Made by a program: the position numbers and the translations under genes
From: an uncultured bacterium
Lineage (GTDB): Bacteria > Planctomycetota > Phycisphaerae > Phycisphaerales > SM1A02
Length of the DNA stretch: 9,551 bases
Direction: 5' to 3'
NCBI GenBank assembly: GCA_903861235.1
Contig: CAIOTP010000303.1
Coordinates: 1 to 9,551, forward strand
The notes under the pieces: generated by a model
Seen by the model: only the letters and a program-made list of their open reading frames with translations
Database searches by the model: none
Told to the model about the DNA's origin: nothing
Shown here: piece by piece, positions 1 to 6,303 of the stretch
Numbering within the stretch: position 1 is the first letter of the stretch
Layout of the letters: each line of letters begins with the position of its first letter

Positions 1-770
<770 letters not shown>

Positions 771-772
771 GC

Positions 773-1864
773 CTAGAGCACCCGCGTGGCGCGCGGGTAG
801 CTGCCCAGCGACTGGATGGAAGCCACGTGCGCCTGCGCGCGGGTCAGAGCCCGCTTCACGCGGTCGTCGGTCTCGTGCGCGTTCACGTCCACGAAGAAGG
901 TGTAGCTGAAGTTCTCGCGGCGGCTCGGCCGCTTGTCCAGGTGGCCCAGGTTCAGGCCCTCGTCGCGGAAGGCCACCAGCACGTCCACCAGTGCGCCAGG
1001 CCGGTCTGCGGTGGTGAACATGAGCGTGGTGCGGTCGTCGCCGCTGGGCTGCGCACCTTCGCGGCCCAGGACCAGGAAGCGGGTGACGTTGTTGGGCCGG
1101 TCCTCGATCCCCTCGAAGAGCACGTTGAGGCCGAACACCTGTCCGGCCAGCGCTCCGCCGATCGCCGCCGTGGCGGGATCGCGCAGCGCCTCCTCCGCGG
1201 CGGCGGCGGTGCTCGACATGGGCACCAGCTGCACGCCCGGGAAACGCCGCTGCAGCCACCGCCGGCACTGCGTGAACACCTCGCCGCGCGAGGCGATGCG
1301 CCGGATCCCCTCCGGCGGTCCGGAGCCCAGCAGGCACTGCTTCACCAGGATCATGGTCTCGGCGCAGATGCGCACGCTGAACTCCTGGAACGCGTCCAGG
1401 GTGTCCAGGATGGCGCCGCCGATGGCGTTCTCGTAGGGCACCAGCCCGTGATGACAGCGCCCCTTCTGCACCTCCTCGAAGACGGCGTCGATCCCCTCCA
1501 GCTCGGCCATCTCCACGCTGCTGCCGAAGTGCCGCACCGCGGCCAGATGGCTGAAGGTGCCCTTGGGGCCCAGGAAGCCCACGCGCAGCGGCAACTCCAG
1601 TCCGAAGGAGCCGCTCATGAGCTCGCGCCAGATCGCCTCCACGGTGCGGTCCGAAAGCGGCCGGTGATCCATGGCCATCAGGCGGTCCAGCACCTCCTTC
1701 TCCCGGTGCGGCGCGTAGATCGGGATGCCCTTCTCCCGCTTGGCCTTGCCCACCTCCACCACGATGCCCGCCCGCTCCTTCAGCAGGGCCAGGATCCGGG
1801 CGTCCAGATCGTCGATCCGGTGCCGGAGGGCAGGAAGGCCGCTGGGGGGCGTGGACTCGCTCAT
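773..1864 (-). CDS. pheA: Bifunctional chorismate mutase / prephenate dehydratase (P-protein)
   Basis: This 363-residue protein converts chorismate to prephenate and then to phenylpyruvate, the committed steps of phenylalanine synthesis. An AroQ-type chorismate mutase helical domain lies at about 8-90 (K40 in EVGKAK, then the [10 protein letters not shown] helix at 53-62). The prephenate dehydratase domain spans about 94-268: [14 protein letters not shown] (96-109), VPYENAIGG (142-150), SSTAAAA (217-223) and NNVTRF (258-263) with the family Thr-Arg-Phe. A C-terminal ACT domain (about 278-355) carries GALV (290-293), expected to bind phenylalanine for feedback inhibition. Length and order match the family. 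The ATG at 1862-1864 is chosen because the mutase domain begins a few residues later; an upstream in-frame extension would run through the divergent gene. Small deviations: ENA instead of the common ENS/ENT, and DKRP (310-313) where ESRP is usual. First gene of a minus-strand pair with the DUF255 gene. Confidence 0.97.
   Translation of the reverse strand: MSESTPPSGLPALRHRIDDLDARILALLKERAGIVVEVGKAKREKGIPIYAPHREKEVLDRLMAMDHRPLSDRTVEAIWRELMSGSFGLELPLRVGFLGPKGTFSHLAAVRHFGSSVEMAELEGIDAVFEEVQKGRCHHGLVPYENAIGGAILDTLDAFQEFSVRICAETMILVKQCLLGSGPPEGIRRIASRGEVFTQCRRWLQRRFPGVQLVPMSSTAAAAEEALRDPATAAIGGALAGQVFGLNVLFEGIEDRPNNVTRFLVLGREGAQPSGDDRTTLMFTTADRPGALVDVLVAFRDEGLNLGHLDKRPSRRENFSYTFFVDVNAHETDDRVKRALTRAQAHVASIQSLGSYPRATRVL
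780..798 (-). other. GC-rich hairpin at the pheA / DUF255 junction
   Basis: The arms ACCCGCG (780-786) and CGCGGGT (792-798) are perfect 7-bp complements with a 5-nt loop. The hairpin lies in the last pheA codons, and in the minus-strand mRNA it ends 9 nt before the DUF255 start codon. There is no following T-run, so it is not an intrinsic terminator. It could tune translation re-initiation at the downstream gene, or it may be chance in such GC-rich coding DNA. Confidence 0.3.
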
Positions 1865-1903
1865 GACTGGTGGCGAAGATAGCCGTCTGCCGATAGGGAC
1901 CCC
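1865..1903. promoter_or_regulatory. Divergent promoter region between pheA and the 254-residue membrane protein gene
   Basis: These 39 bp are the only non-coding DNA between two head-to-head genes, so both promoters should lie here or in the neighbouring 5' coding ends. On the minus strand TATCTT (1881 to 1876) resembles a -10 box 11 nt before the pheA ATG, which would give a leader of only about 5 nt. On the plus strand TAGGGA (1894-1899) ends 4 nt before the ATG; it may be a degraded -10 box, or AGGGA may be a weak ribosome binding site. No convincing -35 element is seen for either. Confidence 0.35.
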
Positions 1904-2668
1904 ATGGAGGTCGCCACCCCTCTCTCCACCTGGCTGGTGCCCGTGATCGCCATGGCGATCGGCGGCGTGCTCTGGGCCTTCGGCGCCCGGATCGCCCGTC
2001 ACGCCGTGCTGGCCGTGGGGTTCGCGGCCGGCGTGCCGTGCGGCGCGGTGGTGGCGGCCTGGCTCGACTGGTCCGTGCTCCCCGGCGTGGTCGGTGCCGT
2101 GCTGGGCGCCTTCTCCGGCCTGCTGCTGGCGCGTCTCAGCTACCGCCTGATGCTGATCGGCATCATCACCTGCGCCGCGGCGATGATCGGTGGCGTGATC
2201 GGCGGCGCCATGGTCGACCGCGGCCTGGCCGCGGCCACCGGCGAGCGATCCGTGGCGGCAGCCCGGGCCCGCGCGGCCGAACTCGCCGAAACGGTGGCCC
2301 GCGAAGTGCAGAGCGAGGCGGCCCAGGAGTCGCCCGCCACCGCCTCCGTGGAGGCCGCTCGTCGCTTCTGGTCGACGCTGGATGCGCCCGAACGCACGCT
2401 GGTGCTGGCCACCACCCTGGCCTGCGCCGTGGGCGGCCTGGCACTGGGCATCTTCCTGGCGCCCATGGCCGAGGTGGCGGCGACCTCGGTGCTGGGCAGC
2501 GTGCTCCTCTCCTGGGGACTGGCGCAGGCGCTGGGCGCCTCCGGACCCGGTGCCGCAGCGTGGTCGCTGGCCACGGTGGTGCTGGCTACCGCCGGCATGG
2601 CGGTGCAGTCGCTCGCCCGCCCCTCACCTCGGCCCGAGCCTCCCGCGGCGCCTCCCGCCGCCGCCTGA
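1904..2668 (+). CDS. Multi-pass membrane protein of unknown function (254 aa)
   Basis: I do not recognise this protein with confidence. It has four hydrophobic, Gly/Ala-rich segments in the N-terminal half (about 10-28, 32-53, 60-77, 82-104). A charged Ala/Glu/Arg-rich helical stretch follows (about 112-163), able to form a coiled coil. Three more hydrophobic segments come next (about 165-187, 189-211, 219-236), and a short Pro/Ala tail ends the chain. The pattern of small-residue helices with [19 protein letters not shown] (25-43) recalls DUF4203/TMEM198-like proteins, but that is only a resemblance. No catalytic motif or clear signal peptide is visible. The ATG at 1904 is the only start that leaves room for the divergent pheA and begins just before the first membrane segment. 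It precedes lysA by 33 nt on the same strand and may be co-transcribed with it. That it is a real gene is likely from length, hydrophobic pattern and fit; the role is unknown. Confidence 0.7.
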   Translation: MEVATPLSTWLVPVIAMAIGGVLWAFGARIARHAVLAVGFAAGVPCGAVVAAWLDWSVLPGVVGAVLGAFSGLLLARLSYRLMLIGIITCAAAMIGGVIGGAMVDRGLAAATGERSVAAARARAAELAETVAREVQSEAAQESPATASVEAARRFWSTLDAPERTLVLATTLACAVGGLALGIFLAPMAEVAATSVLGSVLLSWGLAQALGASGPGAAAWSLATVVLATAGMAVQSLARPSPRPEPPAAPPAAA

Positions 2669-2701
2669 CGCCCCTCCACGCCTTCTGCCACACTGTCCGG
2701 C

Positions 2702-4009
2702 ATGGACGACTTCGCCTATCGCGACGGCTCGCTGCACGCCGAGGGCGTGGCGTTGTCGCGTCTGGCCGATCGTGCCGGCACGCCCACCTTCGTCTACAGC
2801 GGGGCCACGCTGCAGCGCCATGTGGCGTCGCTCCGGTCCGCATTCGCCGAGCTGGATCCGCTGATCTGCTTCAGCGTGAAGAGCTGCCCGAACCTGGGGG
2901 TGCTCCGCACGGTGGCCGCGGCCGGCTGCGGCATGGACGTGGTCAGCCCGGGAGAACTCCAGCGGGCGCTCGCCGCAGGCGTGGCGCCGGAACGGCTGGC
3001 CTACGCCGGCGTGGGCAAGAGCCGGACGGCCCTGGAGGAGGCGATCACGCTGGGCGTGGGATGCGTCAACATCGAGAGCGCGGAGGAACTCGAGCTGGCG
3101 GCGCGCGTGGCCGCGGAGTTGCGCCGTCCGGCTTCGCTGGCCCTGCGTGTGAACCCGGACGTGGACGCAGGCACGCACCGACACACCACCACCGGCGTGC
3201 GCACCACCAAGTTCGGCGTGGGCATCGAGCGCGCCGAGGAGCTCTTCGATCGTCTGCGCGACCACAGCTTCGCCCGACTCGAGGGGCTGCACCTGCACAT
3301 CGGTTCGCCCGTGCTGAACGCGGATCGCTACTCGGAGGCGTTGCGGATCACGCTGGAACTGGTCGATCGCCTGCGGCATCGTGGCCACGCGATCCGCGTG
3401 ATCGACCTGGGCGGCGGCTTCGGCGCCGACTACGAGAGCGGCCAGTCCCCCGCCCCCGCCGACTACGCCGCCGCCATCGTGCCCCTGGTGCGCCCGCTCC
3501 GCGAGCGCGGCGTGCGCTTCCTGCTGGAGCCGGGCCGGTTCATCGCCGCCAACGCCGGCGTGCTGCTGGTCCGCGTGATCCGCGTGAAACGCGAGGCGGG
3601 CAAGACCTTCGTGATCTGCGACGCCGGCATGAACGCGCTGCTTCGACCCAGCCACTACGACGCCTTCCACTTCATCTGGCCGGCACAGCCCCGGGAGGGT
3701 CTGGTTCCGTCGCGCCGTGCCGCCGATCCGGGCCTGTCGGGGCTCGAGCGATGCGACGTGGTGGGACCGCTGTGCGAGACGGGCGACTACCTGGCGCTCG
3801 ACCGACCCCTGCCTCCGCTGCGCGAAGGCGACCTGCTGGCGGTCTTCACCGCGGGGGCCTACGGCATGAGCATGAGCAGCCGCTACAACGCCCAGCCCCT
3901 GCCCGCCGAAGTGCTGGTGGAGGGCGAACGGGCTTCGGTGGTGCGGCGGCGCGAGACGCTCACCGACCTGATCGCCCACGAGATGACGCCGACCCCCCTG
4001 GCCCTCTAG
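2702..4009 (+). CDS. lysA: Diaminopimelate decarboxylase
   Basis: LysA is the PLP-dependent enzyme that decarboxylates meso-diaminopimelate to L-lysine, the last step of the DAP pathway. The 435-residue length is normal. The N-terminal alanine-racemase-like barrel carries the Schiff-base lysine K60 in CFSVKSCPN, then HLHIGS (198-203) and the phosphate-binding LGGGFG (236-241). LEPGRF (275-280) is the substrate and PLP contact. The C-terminal beta domain has CETGD (358-362), whose Cys acts across the dimer interface, and GAYGMSMSSRYN (385-396). The Arg at 394 sits where Asn is common in this loop. The ATG at 2702 puts the start about 25 residues ahead of the first barrel strand, as expected. 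No Shine-Dalgarno is visible; CACACT (2689-2694) ends 7 nt before the ATG and is a weak -10 candidate. It is followed 9 nt downstream by the SRPBCC gene. The enzyme is cytoplasmic. Confidence 0.97.
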   Translation: MDDFAYRDGSLHAEGVALSRLADRAGTPTFVYSGATLQRHVASLRSAFAELDPLICFSVKSCPNLGVLRTVAAAGCGMDVVSPGELQRALAAGVAPERLAYAGVGKSRTALEEAITLGVGCVNIESAEELELAARVAAELRRPASLALRVNPDVDAGTHRHTTTGVRTTKFGVGIERAEELFDRLRDHSFARLEGLHLHIGSPVLNADRYSEALRITLELVDRLRHRGHAIRVIDLGGGFGADYESGQSPAPADYAAAIVPLVRPLRERGVRFLLEPGRFIAANAGVLLVRVIRVKREAGKTFVICDAGMNALLRPSHYDAFHFIWPAQPREGLVPSRRAADPGLSGLERCDVVGPLCETGDYLALDRPLPPLREGDLLAVFTAGAYGMSMSSRYNAQPLPAEVLVEGERASVVRRRETLTDLIAHEMTPTPLAL

Positions 4010-4012
4010 GCT
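4007..4012 (+). promoter_or_regulatory. Candidate -10 box (TAGGCT) of a leaderless promoter for the SRPBCC gene
   Basis: TAGGCT fits TANNNT and is followed by exactly 6 nt and then the ATG at 4019, so transcription would begin at or next to the start codon. The first three bases are also the lysA stop codon. ATGACG (3983-3988), 18 nt upstream, matches TTGACA at four of six positions. No Shine-Dalgarno exists in the 9-nt gap. Inferred from pattern only. Confidence 0.35.
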
Positions 4013-4018
4013 TCGACC

Positions 4019-4480
4019 ATGGTCAAGCGCGAAGAGGACGGCATCTGGGTCACGCTGAAGGAGACCATCGCAGCCAGCCACGAGGAGGTCTTCTCGTGCC
4101 TGACCACCGACGCCGGCCTGACGCGGTGGTTCACGCTGGCGGCGGAGGTGGACCTGCGCAAGGGTGGCCGCATGAAGCTGGCGTTCGACGCCAAGTTCCG
4201 TCGCGCCTTCGAGGTGCCCATCCTGGACTTCGACGCGGGCGGCCGCATCACCTGGGGCTGGCCCGTGGGCGTGAGCGACGAGATCGTGCCCCTGGAGTGG
4301 ACCGTGAGCCCGGACGTGGAGGAGGGCTCGCGCGTGATCCAGCGGCACGGCCCCTTCCTGGACGACGCGGACTCGCTCATCTCGGCCGCCAACGACGCCG
4401 AGAGCTGGCGCTGGTACCTGTGCAACCTGCGGACCGTGCTCGAGGCGAAGGTGGACATGCGCAGCGAGCGTCCGCTGTAG
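4019..4480 (+). CDS. SRPBCC / AHSA1-type START-fold protein
   Basis: This 153-residue cytoplasmic protein has the layout of the Activator-of-Hsp90-ATPase-1-like branch of the SRPBCC (Bet v1-like) superfamily, which forms a helix-grip fold with a hydrophobic ligand cavity. Visible markers are ETIAASHEEVFSCLTTDAGL (15-34), the opening strand and helix; the RWFT turn (36-39); GGRMKLAF (49-56); a central ITWGW strand (77-81); and the C-terminal helix ESWRWYLCNLRTVLE (128-142), which is very typical of the family. Known members bind small hydrophobic molecules or act as chaperone co-factors or stress proteins, but the ligand cannot be read from sequence. It lies between lysA and a small membrane-protein gene, with 9 nt on either side, suggesting one transcript. 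Nothing ties it biochemically to lysine synthesis. The ATG at 4019 is the first codon after the lysA stop that fits and places the first strand correctly. Confidence 0.83.
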   Translation: MVKREEDGIWVTLKETIAASHEEVFSCLTTDAGLTRWFTLAAEVDLRKGGRMKLAFDAKFRRAFEVPILDFDAGGRITWGWPVGVSDEIVPLEWTVSPDVEEGSRVIQRHGPFLDDADSLISAANDAESWRWYLCNLRTVLEAKVDMRSERPL

Positions 4481-4483
4481 CCT
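4478..4483 (+). promoter_or_regulatory. Candidate -10 box (TAGCCT) of a leaderless promoter for the 140-residue membrane protein gene
   Basis: TAGCCT fits TANNNT, begins with the TAG stop codon of the SRPBCC gene and stands 6 nt before the ATG at 4490. This is the same geometry as at the previous junction. A possible -35, TGGACA (4452-4457), is 20 nt upstream, which is longer than the usual spacer. There is no Shine-Dalgarno in the gap. Pattern-based and tentative. Confidence 0.33.
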
Positions 4484-4489
4484 GACCCC

Positions 4490-4912
4490 ATGAACTGGCG
4501 CCTGGCTCTCTTCACCGTGATCGGGCTGATCTACGCCGCCGCCCTGGTCGGCGCGGGCATGGTGGCCTGGCGTTTCACCGATCCCCAGAAGAGCGGGCTG
4601 GAGAACGCCGCCCTGCCGCTGCTGCTGGCGGTGGCGCTGGGGGTGTGCAGCGTGATGGCCCTGTGGATCCGCAAGGACCGCGTGATCGGCATGATCGGCA
4701 TCCATGTGGGACTGGTGGTGCCGATCGTGGGCGCGGTGGCGCTGGCATGGCGCGCGTGGGAGCGACTGAAGCAGGACGGCATCGGCAGCCCCCAGGTGAT
4801 CCTGCTGGGCATCTGCTCGGTGCTGGGCGTGTTCGTGTTCGCCAGCATGCTGCGCACCCGACCACCCAAGGAGGCTCGGACCGCCGAGCCCGCAGCCACC
4901 GACCGGCCCTGA
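4490..4912 (+). CDS. Small four-helix membrane protein of unknown function (140 aa)
   Basis: The product is a short integral membrane protein with four hydrophobic segments at about 5-26, 42-60, 66-87 and 102-121. Short charged linkers join them (DPQKSG 31-36, IRKDR 60-64, ERLKQDG 91-97), and a polar Pro/Ala-rich tail follows (124-140). I recognise no family motif or catalytic residue and see no cleavable signal peptide. Start choice: the ATG at 4490 is 9 nt after the preceding stop and gives a typical Met-Asn-Trp-Arg entry to a first membrane helix. It is the last gene of the plus-strand block, and its TGA directly abuts the oppositely oriented pgpA stop. Coding status is supported by the hydrophobic pattern, the codon use and the tight packing. 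Function is unknown; the position after lysA and the SRPBCC gene is the only context. Confidence 0.7.
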   Translation: MNWRLALFTVIGLIYAAALVGAGMVAWRFTDPQKSGLENAALPLLLAVALGVCSVMALWIRKDRVIGMIGIHVGLVVPIVGAVALAWRAWERLKQDGIGSPQVILLGICSVLGVFVFASMLRTRPPKEARTAEPAATDRP

Positions 4913-5476
4913 TCAACCGACCGGCTGGAGAGACACCCACAGCTCGATCGAGGCGACCACCGCCAGGGCCGCGTACGGCGCCACCACCAGGTCGTCGACC
5001 AGCACGCCCATGCCGCCCGGGAGGGCCTGCAACCCCCTCGCGGGTGGCGGCTTGATCACGTCCATCACCCGAAACCAGAAGAAGCCCACGGCCGCGAGCG
5101 CGAGTCCCAGACTCGTGGGCATGACCGCTTGCCCGGGGCCATGCCGCGCGACCACCAGCCCCACCACGAGCGCCAGCGTGAGCGCCATCCCCGCGACCTC
5201 GTCGATCACCACCACACCCGGGTCCTTGCGTCCGGTGGCGGCCTCCACCTTGGCGCCGTGTCGCACGCAGGCCACGCTGGCGAGCACGCACACAAGGACC
5301 TGCGCCACCGCATGAAGCCCGAGCGGAGCGCCCCACCAGGCCATGCCCATGAACAGCAAGGCGGGGGGAAGACTTCCCCAGGTTCCGCTCGCAGGCCACA
5401 GGTGTCCCAGGCCGCCAGCCGTCACGGAGAACCAGGCCCACCCTCCGATGGCCTTCCGAAGGTCACGCGGACTCAT
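4913..5476 (-). CDS. pgpA: Phosphatidylglycerophosphatase A
   Basis: PgpA removes the phosphate from phosphatidylglycerol phosphate to give phosphatidylglycerol, at the cytoplasmic face of the inner membrane. The 187-residue length is normal. Family blocks are present: GHLWPASGTWGSLP (24-37), the acidic DPGVVVIDEVAGM (85-97, D92 and E93), FRVMDVIKPPPARG (135-148, D139 and K142) and GGMGVLVDDLVVAPYA (154-169, D161 and D162). Hydrophobic segments lie at about 36-50, 55-71, 95-110, 120-136 and 165-180. The ATG at 5474-5476 overlaps the pgsA stop as ATGA, showing translational coupling. The pair carries out consecutive reactions, so the operon makes biochemical sense. The 3' end has no spacer before the convergent gene and I see no intrinsic terminator. 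Confidence 0.94.
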   Translation of the reverse strand: MSPRDLRKAIGGWAWFSVTAGGLGHLWPASGTWGSLPPALLFMGMAWWGAPLGLHAVAQVLVCVLASVACVRHGAKVEAATGRKDPGVVVIDEVAGMALTLALVVGLVVARHGPGQAVMPTSLGLALAAVGFFWFRVMDVIKPPPARGLQALPGGMGVLVDDLVVAPYAALAVVASIELWVSLQPVG

Positions 5477-6096
5477 CGCGAAGCACCCGCGCGAAGGAGA
5501 CCGGCGGCGCGGGCCAGCGAAGGCAGGCCGCTCAAGGCCGTGGCGGCCACCGCCAACCAGAGCGACCACTGTGCCAGCGCCCGACCCGTCTCGGCCGGGG
5601 CGAACCAGCCGTGGCTGGCCATGTTGATGGCCATGGGGGCCGCCACGCTCTGCAGGAACATCTTGGCCTTGCCGAACCGGTCCGCCGGGAAGGGCCTCCC
5701 CATCCCCTCGAGCACGCCGCGAAGGCTTGTGACCAGCAGCTCCCGGGCCAGCATCACCACCACCATCCAGGGGGCCACCCCAGAACCGTGCGGACCGTCT
5801 CCCAACCCCGGACCCGCCAGCAGCATGAAGGTCCCGAGCACAAGCACCTTGTCCACAAAGGGATCCATCACCCGGCCGAAGGGCGTGACGGCGTTCCATC
5901 GCCGCGCCAGGTGGCCGTCCAGGATGTCGGTCAACCCGGCCACGATGAAGATGCTGATGGCCCAGGAGCCCGCCGCTGCACGCTCGACCAAGGGCTGGCC
6001 GGCGATCACCACCAGGAGCGTCAGACACGCCACCGCCAGGAGGAGACGCACCGAGGTGATGGCGTTGGGCAGCGTGTGCCACCAGGTCCACGGCAT
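5473..6096 (-). CDS. pgsA: CDP-diacylglycerol-glycerol-3-phosphate 3-phosphatidyltransferase
   Basis: PgsA condenses CDP-diacylglycerol with glycerol-3-phosphate to phosphatidylglycerol phosphate and CMP, the committed step to phosphatidylglycerol and cardiolipin. The 207-residue protein opens with LPNAITSVRLLLA (9-21), typical of the family. It carries the complete CDP-alcohol phosphotransferase signature: D57, D60, G61, A64, R65, G74, D78 and D82, with the standard D-x2-D-G-x2-A-R-x8-G-x3-D-x3-D spacing. Downstream, ARELLVTSLRG (117-127) and DRFGKAKMFLQ (139-149) are PgsA-specific rather than general family motifs. Hydrophobic segments fit an integral membrane enzyme. The start at 6094-6096 is preferred over an in-frame ATG 48 nt upstream because it places LPNAIT at the usual distance from the N-terminus and has a -10-like box 6 nt upstream. 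It is the first gene of a two-gene unit with pgpA. Confidence 0.95.
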   Translation of the reverse strand: MPWTWWHTLPNAITSVRLLLAVACLTLLVVIAGQPLVERAAAGSWAISIFIVAGLTDILDGHLARRWNAVTPFGRVMDPFVDKVLVLGTFMLLAGPGLGDGPHGSGVAPWMVVVMLARELLVTSLRGVLEGMGRPFPADRFGKAKMFLQSVAAPMAINMASHGWFAPAETGRALAQWSLWLAVAATALSGLPSLARAAGLLRAGASR

Positions 6097-6102
6097 GTCC
6101 GC

Positions 6103-6108
6103 AGGGTA
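6103..6108 (-). promoter_or_regulatory. Candidate -10 box (TACCCT) of a leaderless pgsA promoter
   Basis: Read on the minus strand, TACCCT is followed by GCGGAC and then the pgsA ATG at 6096. This is the TANNNT-N6-ATG geometry seen at 4007 and 4478, here without any stop codon contributing the TA. No Shine-Dalgarno is present. No -35 match is seen at the standard distance. Confidence 0.4.
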
Positions 6109-6179
6109 GCGACCGGTTGGGGCGGCGGGGCGGCGTGCTCCCATGGGTGGTGTCCGGCGACCGCCGAAGCCCCATCACC

Positions 6180-6208
6180 TTGCGGGTTCCCGACGGGCCG
6201 CATACCTT
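6180..6208 (+). promoter_or_regulatory. Candidate promoter of the nuoJKL unit
   Basis: TTGCGG (6180-6185) and TACCTT (6203-6208) are separated by the optimal 17 nt. The -10 fits TANNNT; the -35 keeps only the TTG core. Transcription would begin near 6215, giving a leader of about 90 nt to the ATG at 6304. It is the best candidate in the region but rests on pattern alone. Confidence 0.4.
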
Positions 6209-6303
6209 TCCGCCTTCCCACCGAGTCCTCGCTCGCGTGGCCGACGAAGCCGGACCCCACACGACCACGCCGACCGCGCATGAACGCCCTCGCAGGATCC
6301 CCG

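Larger units (their letters stand above)
6097..6303. promoter_or_regulatory. Divergent intergenic region between pgsA and nuoJ
   Basis: These 207 bp are the longest stretch without a gene. The left part holds the pgsA -10 candidate and a G/C run (6119-6135). The middle holds the nuoJ promoter candidate (6180-6208). The rest would be the nuoJ leader, with AGGA at 6294-6297, 6 nt before the ATG at 6304. I see no riboswitch, no strong hairpin and no credible small reading frame. Confidence 0.55.

Noticed and set aside
1865..2002. Longer pheA starting upstream at 2002
   Set aside because: The extra 46 residues show no similarity to chorismate mutase and would overlap the divergent membrane-protein gene; the ATG at 1864 fits the domain boundary.
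2038..4485. Open frame of 815 codons on the plus strand in a different frame from lysA
   Set aside because: Arg/Gly/Pro-rich translation with no family signature; it crosses three better-supported genes.
2624..4705. Open frame of 693 codons on the minus strand across lysA and neighbours
   Set aside because: It is antisense to lysA, the SRPBCC gene and two membrane-protein genes, whose motifs are unambiguous or whose hydrophobic patterns are consistent. The translation is His/Gln/Gly-rich with no domain, as expected of a GC-rich shadow frame.
4901..4925. Direct repeat GACCGGC flanking the convergent stops, considered as a terminator or site-specific recombination core
   Set aside because: Only 7 bp, not an inverted repeat with a T-run, no integrase nearby, and likely by chance at this GC content.
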